DNA of 64,000 bases from contig JAJEKV010000030.1 of NCBI GenBank assembly GCA_021234155.1, forward strand, positions 15,242,003 to 15,306,002, given 5' to 3'. This stretch comes from Isoetes taiwanensis. Lineage: Eukaryota; Streptophyta; Lycopodiopsida; Isoetales; Isoetaceae. Each line of letters begins with the position of its first letter. The stretch's first letter is position 1. Below the pieces are notes generated by a model. That model saw nothing but the letters and a program-made list of their open reading frames with translations, was not told the origin of the DNA and did no database searches. The position numbers and the translations under genes are program-made. This document shows positions 55,854 to 64,000 of the stretch, in pieces.

Positions 55854-55940
55854 ATGGGCATGCTCTGCCGGCGTCTTTCCTCCGCCTTAGCTTCTGCCTG
55901 CATCTCTCGTGCTCTCCCACGTCGCTCGGTTCTCATCTCG
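55854..55940 (+). other. Possible first exon with a targeting-type peptide
   Basis: An ATG at 55854 opens MGMLCRRLSSALASACISRA, then LPRRSVLIS and a GTAAGAAC donor: Arg/Ser/Ala-rich without acidic residues, like a mitochondrial or plastid presequence. It lies 320 bp upstream of the sugar transporter relic, but STP proteins do not carry such a peptide. It may belong to another gene or be a fusion remnant. Confidence 0.3.
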
Positions 55941-56261
55941 GTAAGAACACGTTTTCCATTTTATTTATGAGCTTCCTTTTTCCGCAAAAGACCATGATCC
56001 TTAGCTTTCTTTGAAGACAACGAAAAGGTTCTGATGTCTGGCATGGCATGATGACTATAGTTCTCCACATCTTATTACTTACGCTGTGATTGTTGTATCA
56101 TTACTCAATGTGCACGAGTTAAGTCTAATGGGTTGCCATTGCTGCCCAGATTTCCTTCGGAAGTAGCCATTTCATCGAAATGTTTTTTTTGAAGCGGAAT
56201 CATTGCCTTAGGTAATTATTAGAACAGTATTACAGTGTTGTCGTTCATTGAGAAAATTTAC

Positions 56262-57713
56262 AATTCCTGTCACTAGAGATAGACAAACGTTCTTGAAATA
56301 TGAGGCAGCACTGAATGCTGGAGCAGAGAATTTGGAGATGTTGATTCTTGGACGCATCATGCTTGGTGTTGGAATTGGCTTTGGTAATCAGGTGAGCCTT
56401 GTGACAGAATAAACTATGCTTATGTTGTTGTGTTATACAACATGATATACTCAATTCTTGCCTATGTTACATAGTCATGCTACACTTAGTTCATTTTATA
56501 AAATATGCTACAGTAAGATTTATTTGTGCACAGTTACTTTCATGGTTATTTGCTTAACTGACGTAGTTTTCAATGTAACCTTTTCAACCTGAACTACTTT
56601 CAGGCAGTGCCCCTTTACTTATCACAGATGGCACCTGCAAAGCTCCGAGGAGCCCTAAATTTGATGTTTCAGCTACTTGCATTGGAATATTTGCAGCCAA
56701 TATTATCAACTATGGAACTGCTAGAACAAAACCATGGGGATGGAGGCTGTCTTTAGGTTTAGCAGGGCACCAACATTATTCATGACGCTAGGTGCCCTGA
56801 TGCTTCCTGAGACACCTATCAGTTTGATTGAAAGAGGTCATTTTGAGAAAGGAAGAGCTATTTTAGAGAAGATCCGCGGGCACTAAAAAACGTGCAGGCT
56901 AAATTTGAGGACATAGTTGAAGCAAGCAACCTTGCTAATGCTATCAAAAATCCCTTCAGAACAATTTTGAAGAGAAGCAATCGTCCTCAACTAGTCATGT
57001 GCATCTTCATCCATGCATTTCAGCAATTGACAGGGATGAATACAATTTTGTTCTATGCTCCTGTTCTGTTTGAGTCTAGGATTTGGTGACAATGCTTCAC
57101 TTTACTCTGCAGTCATGACAGGGGCTACCATAACACTGGCTACTCTAGTTTCAATTGCCACAGTTGATAAATATGGAAGAAGAATTCTATTTTTTCAAGC
57201 TGGTATTCAGATGATCATATGTCAGGTATGGGATTTCTAGAAATGGTTGGAGTTTGTGAATAGTTGAACTCGTTAAAAGCAACTGACACTAATATTTCTT
57301 TTACTTGGATTTTGTTAACAGGTAATTATTAGCATCATTTTGGCACTGAAATTTGGTGGCGAGAAAGAGCTACCCAAGGCCTATTCTGTTCCTGTGGTAG
57401 TCTTGATATGTCTCTTCGTTCCTAGTGAAATATTTCCACTAGAGACACGATCCGCAGGCCAAAGTATCACTGTTTCAGTAAATTTGCTCTTCACATGCTC
57501 TGTGGAATGAAATATGGCATCTTCATATTTTTTGCCGGTCTGGTGGTCATCATGTCTCTGTTTATCTACCTTTTCCTGCCTGAAACAAAGCCTATTGAGG
57601 AGATGATTTTTGTATGGAGGAAGCACTGGTTCTGGAAAAACATTGTAGGTGATTATTGGAGGATATTGGAGAGGAACAACTCAAGCCAAATTCAGATCCT
57701 TGAATACGTGTAA
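56262..57713 (+). pseudogene. STP-type monosaccharide/H+ symporter pseudogene
   Basis: Major-facilitator hexose importer of the plasma membrane, decayed. Exon piece to 56391: LNAGAENLEMLILGRIMLGV then GIGFGNQ. Exon from 56604: VPLYLSQMAPAKLRGALNLM, then a frame change into GIFAANIINYGTA, another into TLGALMLPETPISLIERGHF, a TAA after KIRGH at about 56886, and [21 protein letters not shown] 2-base loss follows near 57076, then [17 protein letters not shown] and [13 protein letters not shown] to the donor at 57226. Exon from 57322: [20 protein letters not shown]; the stretch GFAWSWGPLGWL normally before it is deleted, as is FVIAQAFL after it; ends [10 protein letters not shown] and [12 protein letters not shown]. 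The first ~90 residues are absent. Confidence 0.9.
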
Positions 57714-57904
57714 GGATCTGCCGTAATATTCATATGCTAATTATATGTTACAGAAAATGTAATGAAGAAAATAATTCTTTGACTTTGGCATGCCTAATTT
57801 TGGATGCTAGATCTTGTGGATAGTGAACTGTAAATGTTTCCTACTTTAATTGAATTCCAGTTTTTGTTGTAGACTTTACAACTTATTTGTACAGCTATTA
57901 ATTG

Positions 57905-58348
57905 CCATTTCAACTATGAATTGGCCATTGGTTCCGTATTTTCTTCACGACAATATCTTGATGTGGTCCAATTGTGGCCCACTTGTTGAGGACTTATCTG
58001 TAATTGCCACTTCAACTAATAGAAAACACGTGGGAGTATGTTTACTATGAATTGGCCATTGGGTCCTTATTTTCTTATAATATCTTTGATGTGGCGCAAT
58101 TATCGCCAAAGGAATCTGGTCCACTATTGGACCACTAACAAGAAAGGAATAGAAAACATTGACAACAAAAAAACAATTTCAAAGTTGACATAAGAAAAAT
58201 AATTGGCCTGTTGACTGGACAACCACGTTTATGAGTAGCCACATTGATATGTGACCTAAATCAAGAACTTACCTGAACCCAATGGCCAATTCAGTTTAAT
58301 TTTGATGAAAATGAAAATAGAGACTTCCACTTGTTTTCTATTAGTTGA
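57905..58348. repeat. Direct and inverted repeats around an ATGAATTGGCCATTGGG word
   Basis: ACTATGAATTGGCCATTGG occurs directly at about 57914 and 58047 and inverted at 58275-58297. CAACTAATAGAAAACACGTGG at about 58013 is mirrored at 58325-58347. Together they make an imperfect fold-back of roughly 300-450 bp without clear termini. Confidence 0.6.
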
Positions 58349-59040
58349 TGTCCCAATTAATAGCAGCACAAATAAGTTGTTAAAGTTCAGGACAAAAAAA
58401 AAACTGAACAATTTAAAGTAGGAAAATTGGGCCAGAATTAGACACGCCAGAATCAAAGTACTATTGTTTTTCTTCATGGTACAATGTTATTAACAAAAAT
58501 GTGAACTTAGTGCTAATGCTTGACATTCTCATTCGCTCCTGACATATCTCATATGGCTAGAACTCTTATGGCAAGAAATAGAAACTCTAACATTGCTGTA
58601 TTACTTAGAGTGAACCACATTATGACATCCCATATGAGCTAGCTTTGACGTATAGTGGATGATAAATAATGATGTCAAATGCTATAAAGGCCAATACAAT
58701 ATCCTCCATAATTTAGCTTCCACATGCATTGCAAACAATGAAATCAAATCCTAGCAAAACTCTTTGAACACACTTCTAACTAATGCGGGCAAATTGAATC
58801 ACAAAATTTGAACCTCATTTTGAGAGTCTTGAAATAACCTTATTATCTTCAATATTCGTTACATAAGATGTTTTGCATTAAATCAAAAGAATCTAAGTTC
58901 CGAACATACAAAAATTGAACTATGTTTGAGCATGGGGATTCTAACCTCTGTAGTTTAAGGAGCCCTATAAATACTGCTCCATGGCCGCGAACACAAGGCA
59001 ACAAAATGCAGGTTCAAATTCTGCATGTTCTAGCATGTAT
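58349..59040. other. AT-rich intergenic sequence
   Basis: Nothing recognised. Confidence 0.4.
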
Positions 59041-59049
59041 AGACGAGTT

Positions 59050-59115
59050 GGGGAAGAGAAACGTTCGCGGCGGCCTTGGCCGCCGCGATAAGTTTCTTGT
59101 AGTATATAATTGTGA
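59050..59115. repeat. GC-rich hairpin repeat, copy 1
   Basis: AAGAGAAACGTT, then a perfect palindrome with arms CGCGGCGGCC around TT, then GATAAGTTTCTTGTAG. The flanking AAGAGAAA and TTTCTTG extend the stem. Nearly identical to 63886-63948. Confidence 0.85.
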
Positions 59116-59194
59116 TAGGCAAGATTCTTTTGGAATATGCTATACAGATTCTCATTTGATTTATTGACACGTAATCTTATCTGTTTGTAACACA

Positions 59195-59325
59195 TTTAAG
59201 CCAAATTTTTAACACGTGTCCTAAAAAACTTGTGGTGCAAATAAAAGCAAAATCTGATTAAACCCAATTTTCGACACGTGTCCCAAAAACGTGGTGCAAA
59301 TACAAAACAAGATCGGATTTAGATC
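59195..59325. repeat. ~63-bp tandem duplication, each with a CACGTG core
   Basis: AACACGTGTCC...GTGGTGCAAATAAAAGCAA and GACACGTGTCC...GTGGTGCAAATACAAAACA, with G-box-type ACACGTGTC at 59212 and 59274. Confidence 0.7.
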
Positions 59326-59599
59326 CGTGATCGATTGAATGCGCCAGCAAGCTCTGTGATGTGAAATGTACAGAGGCTCTGTGATGGCTGAGGCCGATCA
59401 AATAGCCAGCTATGGCAGAGCCGAAAATCCTGCACAAGAACCTCCAGGTGGGTCTCACAACCGGCCATTCTAGAGTTAGCGGAGGCCGACCAAATCGAAT
59501 CGTGTAATAGAAAGCACTAGAGAAAAAATGAAAGAGAAAAAAAAAATCTCCCAAAGTGCTCGAGCTCTATTTCTTGCAGGCATCGAGTATAGCTCCCCT

Positions 59600-59792
59600 T
59601 GCTTTTGTACATTTGGCTTCATCATGCAAAAAGATCAAGCAAGCCATTTGAAGCAGGAAAACTTTCATCCTTGATGCAATTAGTTTCCTGAGCAGATTCG
59701 TCCACCAATATCTTCTCCGAGAACCCAAGCAGTTTCTTCAGACCTGCAGTCTTCCCTAAGCGATCCCTGCTGTGATTCAAGCTTGCAGATAT
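59600..59792 (-). other. Gene-like stretch interrupted by the LTR element, downstream part
   Basis: Just left of the LTR the minus strand reads SLNHSRDRLGKTAGLKKLLG, FSEKILVDESAQETNCIKDE and ends FPASNGLLDLFA before a stop at about 59625. It looks coding but is unrecognised. The matching upstream part would lie beyond the right LTR at 62660-62900. Another frame is also open here, so which is real is unclear. Confidence 0.3.
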
Positions 59793-60048
59793 TGTTGGAA
59801 TATATGACGTGGAGGAGAGAGCCGTTACGCCATTACTACTTGTTCCTATATTTGGCAGATCTCCACCGACTTCATGCACTATATGAAGGCCCTCTTGGAT
59901 CAGTAGTAGACATCTTCTTCCCTTGTTTTTCCAGCGTCTATCTTGATGTGAGCTCTTGTTCTCCAGTACGGGCATGGTCCCGAGCCTATTCGGGACATGA
60001 CCTCTGAGATGCTTGGCTTCTTCTCTCTGATTCTTCTATATTTCAACA
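59793..60048 (+). repeat. 5' LTR of the non-autonomous element
   Basis: 256 bp, TGTTGGAATATATGACG...ATATTTCAACA. Confidence 0.93.
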
Positions 60049-60061
60049 GGTTATGGGCCCA
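60049..60061 (+). promoter_or_regulatory. Half-tRNA-type primer-binding site
   Basis: GGTTATGGGCCCA abuts the LTR with no spacer. It is the reverse complement of TGGGCCCATAACC, the anticodon-arm sequence of plant initiator tRNA-Met. Priming would need a tRNA cleaved just after the anticodon, as known for Drosophila copia. Confidence 0.7.
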
Positions 60062-61499
60062 CGTTCGCCTGAAATCGTCTAAGTCGCATGCACCGTGATT
60101 CACTCTCTCCACATCAAGCTCCAAGAGCTATTGTCCGCTTGATTTTTTCCATTTCACTCTCAGCCTGATCTTTTAGCTTCTCTAAGCGTGATGTGCTATT
60201 CTTGCTGGGTCTTTCTTCTTGCTATCATTTTATTTTGCTATCCATTTAATGAAATATGTGTTATATATATGCCAATCCAAGCAAAGAACTCCTGACCAAA
60301 CTTGCCAGATTTACAAGAGTCGCAGCCAGTTCATTCCAAAGGCTATCGTCACCATTCATTGTTCCAAATCTCTTCCAAGAGGAAAGAGATGGGTCGGTTT
60401 TCTATGGTTACGTTTGTTTGCAGACTGATTCTTCACCAAGATTTTAAGGGTTTCGGCAGATTAGTGGAGCAACAGGCTTTTGGTGGCCAAAGAATCAGGA
60501 CTTCTCGGTAGCCTATGGATGTTATCTAGCATTCGATACTATATGCAGCAACCTATGAATCTTGCTTGAGCAGCTTAGGTACACTTTGTTAAGGTGTGAC
60601 AAGATCGAGATCTTGCAAGACGCTATGAAAAATTGAATGTGGCTAGAGAGCTTTGATGTGAACCTGGAAGATCCTTCGCTTGCCTGCCCGTACATAGTAC
60701 ACCACCCATGTCTGATTCTCATGCTTTCGCATTTGCCAAATGTTTCCTTTCTAGTCCTTCTAAATCCACACTGTATTTGTCCTTCTTGTTCTGTTCTGTG
60801 TTCCCAGTTTGCAGTTTGCTTACTTATTCCTTTCATGGTTCTCCCTTTCCAAGCTAATTTTTCCTTTCCAAGCTAATTTATCCAGCTGGGTGCTCTTTAT
60901 CATTTCTGTTCATATCTTCTTGCACCTTTTGGCATTTTATTTATTTTTCGTCCACCTTTGCCAGCCCATTACATGTCATGTCTGTTGCCTCGCGTTGCCT
61001 GTTATTACCCAGCTACCTTCTGTCAGAGACCTTCTTTTGTAGCATGGAGGAGAATGTTGCAGATCATTTGTTATGGAGCTCTTTATTTGCTGATTGTAGG
61101 ATTCTCAAACGCTGCCATAAGTGGGGTACGAGTCAGACTTGGAATGACACCTTGTGTATTTGTTTTCTTGAGCATTCTTGCCAGAAAAAAACTTCGAAGA
61201 CCTCTCTGATTTGTTTTGTAGTAAGCAACCCCGGCATGTGGCACTCTCTTGCCAATCTGGAGAACACTACCTGTGCCATAGATTTATTAGCAGAGGCAAT
61301 GGCCTTGCCTTAAGTTTGTGAATTTTGGCATCCTTCCAAGTGGGATGGGGTTGTTGTTTACTGTGATAAAGCCTTCATGGTGATATAAACCTCATCAAAG
61401 GTCATTGTCGGGGAGCTTGAACTTGATTCTAGAATGTCATACAAATGTCATGGCTTGCATGACATCCCATGATTATGATGGCTGTGCCAGGAATGCTAC

Positions 61500-62403
61500 T
61501 GAGGGCATGATGATGGCTTTTCATTTATGCTAAGACTGGAATCCATTATGCTGAGTGTTCCTCCTGCCAGTATGTGACTGTACTAGAGGATGTCTTGTTC
61601 TGATACATTTGTGCAGGGAAGGAGAACCACCTGTGTAGTAGTCTTGGGGATGTATTCTTGATATTATGGAGTAGGGTCCCACGCAAGAAAGCAAGATGGG
61701 GTCAGGGTCAGGACCATTTGCTGAGATTGGAGACACCCAATCTCTTGAGTATGATGATCGTGTTCATTCTATGTGGCGAGACTTGATCGCTCTCTTAGCT
61801 ATCCAACATTCAAAGGGATCCTCCATTTCATTACAGCATCCCTTTGAGTGGGGGTGTTGAAATATTCTGTCAGCTTAAATTCTTGGAATTCCATATGAGA
61901 GCAAGTGGTAAAGATGATCGAGATCATCTGGTTGAAGATATTCAAACTGTGTAGATTGTCAACGCCAGTATAAGACTGGGTGACATTGTTTGATCCTGGT
62001 GCCAGGAACGGCCAAGGGCCAAGCCTGGACCTTTGTGTGTTGGGTGTTCTTCTTAGCATGTGGATAGAAGATCATCCTGTTGTATCTGGATCGTGGTGAT
62101 AGTGCCAAGAACGGCAATGGGGAACAAGGAAAGAAGTTTCTCATTTGTGCCAAGCTTGGACTTCTCATGTTGGGTGGATGTCTATGCCCGTATGAAGATT
62201 GGAATGGATTTCTGATGATAATCATTTCTACATAAGGCCTGCAGTTGGACAGATGGTGAGGTGGTGGAGCAAAGCTAATTCAGCTTGATGCCAAGGGCTG
62301 TCTATCATTTGGCTGGCATACTATCGAGTGGGGGGCTCATTGCAGTTGGACTCTTGATTCAAAGGGAGCCTTCATTGCATTTCGGCATCCCTTTGAGTGG
62401 GGG
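61500..62403. repeat. Internal imperfect repeats with a second polypurine/LTR-start copy
   Basis: GCATCCCTTTGAGTGGGGGT plus GTTG occurs at 61837-61860 as well as directly before the right LTR (62385-62408). Related words (GTGCCA-GAACGGC, AAGCTTGGAC or AAGCCTGGAC, TGTTGGGTG) recur at roughly 61990, 62100 and 62150. Confidence 0.65.
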
Positions 62404-62659
62404 TGTTGGAATATATGACGTGGAGGAGAGAGCCGTTACGCCATTACTACTTGTTCCTATATTTGGCAGATCTCCACCGACTTCATGCACTATATGAAGG
62501 CCCTCTTGGATCAGTAGTAGACATCTTCTTCCCTTGTTTTTCCAGCGTCTATCTTGATGTGAGCTCTTGTTCTCCAGTACGGGCATGGTCCCGAGCCTAT
62601 TCGGGACATGACCTCTGAGATGCTTGGCTTCTTCTCTCTGATTCTTCTATATTTCAACA
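62404..62659 (+). repeat. 3' LTR of the non-autonomous element
   Basis: 256 bp, identical by eye to 59793-60048. Confidence 0.93.
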
Positions 62660-62900
62660 GATAGCAGATCCGACAAGCAAGACTATGCAGCCAAATTCAA
62701 TCTCCCGCAGAACAAATAGGAAGTAACTGACGGTTTGTGCCCACCGGATTTTGTCCTTCGCTCCTTCTACTAGTCTCGATCTGCCTTTTCAAATCCGCAC
62801 AATCGATCTGATGTTCTCCTTTCTTTATTCCGGCTTCACACCTCTGAACGCGGCTTTCCCATTTCCAGCCGCTTGGTGTAACCCAGCCGGCTATCAACAC
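62660..62900 (-). other. Gene-like stretch interrupted by the LTR element, upstream part
   Basis: A minus-strand frame from the ATG at 62900 reads MLIAGWVTPSGWKWESRVQR and stays open for 67 codons. G-box-type GACACGTGTA at 62911 lies just upstream in that sense. Unrecognised; no certain junction with 59600-59792. Confidence 0.25.
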
Positions 62901-63885
62901 CTGTCACCTATGACACGTGTATTCCAAATGTATTGCAAAAGGCTATTATTTTCAACAATTCTTTTTTCCACCCACAATTTAAATCTAATTAATTGTGAAG
63001 GGATGATGTAGCTTATACTAGAGAAGAAAGAAGCGCAATGCTTGAGACTGGAAAGAAGCTCTAGGGCAGAAAAGGTCGGTCCAGAAGTGGTAATTTAATG
63101 AACCGGATTGGGCTGCATATTCCGCGTCCGGCCGAATTTATAAAAAAAAAAAAAAAAAACGAATGTTGAGTTATACTATTGCTAGTTATACTGTTGAGCC
63201 TCATAGCTCTCCTTTGGTTAATTGCACTATTTTTGTTGCTGAGCTAGACTCCCTTGCTAGTCATTGCAATTATTTTTAGAGCTTTCTTTTATTGTGTGGC
63301 ATTGAAGATTCTCTGTTACTAATAGCATGAAAAAAGTTGGATTACTTTGAGTTTTAAAGAGTGCTTTGTCTCCTTTCTTTCAAGTCATGCTATGGAGTGG
63401 AATATCATAGACATGTCTTTCTATTTAAGTGCTACCCCATAGTTTAACATTTTCAACAAGATCATATTGTTATACTTAAGCCCTACATGGTAAGAGCTTA
63501 AGTTGCGGTTGGAGACCACCTAGGAAGGAAGGAAGGAAGGAAGAAGGAAATTCACATGTTTTGATCAATTTGTTGAAATAGACATTCATTATGCTGCAGA
63601 ATATGTGCTTATTGCAAGTATTTGTCTCACTAAACCTGATAACTTTTGCACCGAGTATCTTATAAATCGCTAAGTTGTAATGAAATAACTAGCAACTGGT
63701 ACCTTCACAGAAGGTGATAAGAAATTGTGGTGAGAAAAAACTTATGGGTGAGAAAATCTTTAAGTTGTTGAAGAGAGAATTTTGATTTTGAACCTCTGTA
63801 AAGTTGCTGAGAGAAATGTTCACAACGACCTTCTATTAGATTCTTTTCCAAACTCAAAAACCCTAGAAAACCCTCATGATGATTT
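62901..63885. other. Intergenic sequence with simple repeats
   Basis: An A run at about 63140-63159 and a GGAA repeat at 63522-63545. The GGAA repeat resembles the LINE tail repeat, but the conserved LINE block is absent. No gene recognised. Confidence 0.4.
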
Positions 63886-63950
63886 TGGAAAAGAGAAATG
63901 TTCGCGGCGGCCTTGGCCGCCGCGATAAATTTCTTGTAGATATAATTCAT
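63886..63950. repeat. GC-rich hairpin repeat, copy 2
   Basis: AAGAGAAATGTT, the same CGCGGCGGCC/TT/GGCCGCCGCG palindrome, and GATAAATTTCTTGTAG. It differs from copy 1 at only a few positions. On the minus strand it lies downstream of a leader-like AGGGTTTTCTAGGGTTTTTG stretch. Confidence 0.85.
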
Positions 63951-64000
63951 TTTTTAAAAAGTTTTAGTTCATTGTTAGTCAAGAATATGGGATTTCTGCA

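Larger units (their letters stand above)
59793..62659 (+). mobile_element. Non-autonomous LTR retrotransposon (TRIM-like) with identical LTRs
   Basis: LTRs 59793-60048 and 62404-62659, both 256 bp, TG...CA ends, no difference seen by eye. Flanking 5-mers GATAT and GATAG differ by one base. Immediately after the left LTR, GGTTATGGGCCCA (60049-60061) is complementary to the anticodon arm of initiator tRNA-Met. A polypurine-like tract GAGTGGGGG precedes the right LTR. The 2.35-kb interior holds no gag, protease, integrase or RT motif; frames there (for example 60256-60447) are unrecognised. It must depend on enzymes from another element. LTR identity marks a very recent insertion. Confidence 0.88.

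Noticed and set aside
59622-62586. Paired minus-strand ORFs beginning MPVLENKSSHQD
   Set aside because: They are the same LTR sequence read in reverse at both ends of the element, not genes.
63522-63545. GGAA repeat as a sixth LINE tail
   Set aside because: The conserved CTCCGTGGACGATAAAA block is missing; only the simple repeat and an 8-base GGTCTCC-like word are shared.
59050-63950. The two GC-rich hairpins as Helitron 3' ends
   Set aside because: The bases after the stem read CTTGT, not the CTRR-type end, and similarity continues beyond it.
1-64000. CRISPR array, operons, bacterial signals
   Set aside because: The sequence is plant nuclear; none of the direct-repeat sets has the size or spacing of a CRISPR array.

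Overview
This is nuclear DNA of a land plant. Evidence: three plant-type LTR retrotransposons with initiator-tRNA primer sites, a ten-intron gene with telo-box motifs in its leader, and gene relics of plant families (phylloquinone-pathway prenyltransferase, PDR-type ABC transporter, STP sugar transporter, actin-depolymerising factor, MAPKKK-like kinase). The genome looks repeat-rich and gene-poor with short introns (61-241 bp in the one intact gene). I cannot place it more finely from sequence alone.

Layout. 1-375: degraded 3' end of a LINE. 852-1097: hAT-like MITE. 1191-11470: a young Copia element (+) whose left LTR was split by a second, reverse-oriented Copia element (1550-6504). The pair sits inside a MAPKKK-like kinase relic whose exons flank it on both sides (minus strand). 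11.9-14.4 kb: AT-rich sequence with a ~180 bp duplication and a ~30 bp minisatellite. 14.4-19.8 kb: two small unrecognised ORFs, a 2.2-copy array of a ~980 bp unit containing a fold-back element, a PDR transporter fragment, a ~78 bp minisatellite and an inverted older copy of the fold-back element. 19.8-24.9 kb: mostly empty, with a kinase relic at 22.5-22.8 kb. 24.9-28.3 kb: LINE 3' fragments. 28-39 kb: little that can be supported. 39.1-40.8 kb: adjacent, same-strand relics of two unrelated genes, MenA/ABC4 and ADF. 42-46.7 kb: palindromic and tandem repeats, a zinc-knuckle gag-like relic and a 5'-truncated LINE with RT motifs. 47.2-49.7 kb: an unrecognised gene relic, then a MULE-like element ending about 30 bp upstream of the TATA-like box of the next gene. 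49845-53545: the one clearly intact gene, an SPB1/FTSJ3-type rRNA 2'-O-methyltransferase. 54.2-55.1 kb: composite hairpin repeat. 55.9-57.7 kb: STP sugar transporter pseudogene. 58-64 kb: fold-back repeats, two near-identical GC-rich hairpins 4.8 kb apart, and a non-autonomous LTR element (59793-62659) with identical LTRs and a primer site matching the anticodon arm, not the 3' end, of initiator tRNA-Met.

Functionally, the only working host gene I can support is the SPB1-type ribosome-biogenesis factor; its telo-boxes fit co-regulation with translation genes. The rest records transposon turnover: nested LTR elements, LINE tails ending in simple repeats, and several multi-exon gene relics.

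Limits: everything was read by eye. Splice sites are inferred from GT/GC...AG and family alignment from memory. Boundaries of degraded repeats are approximate.
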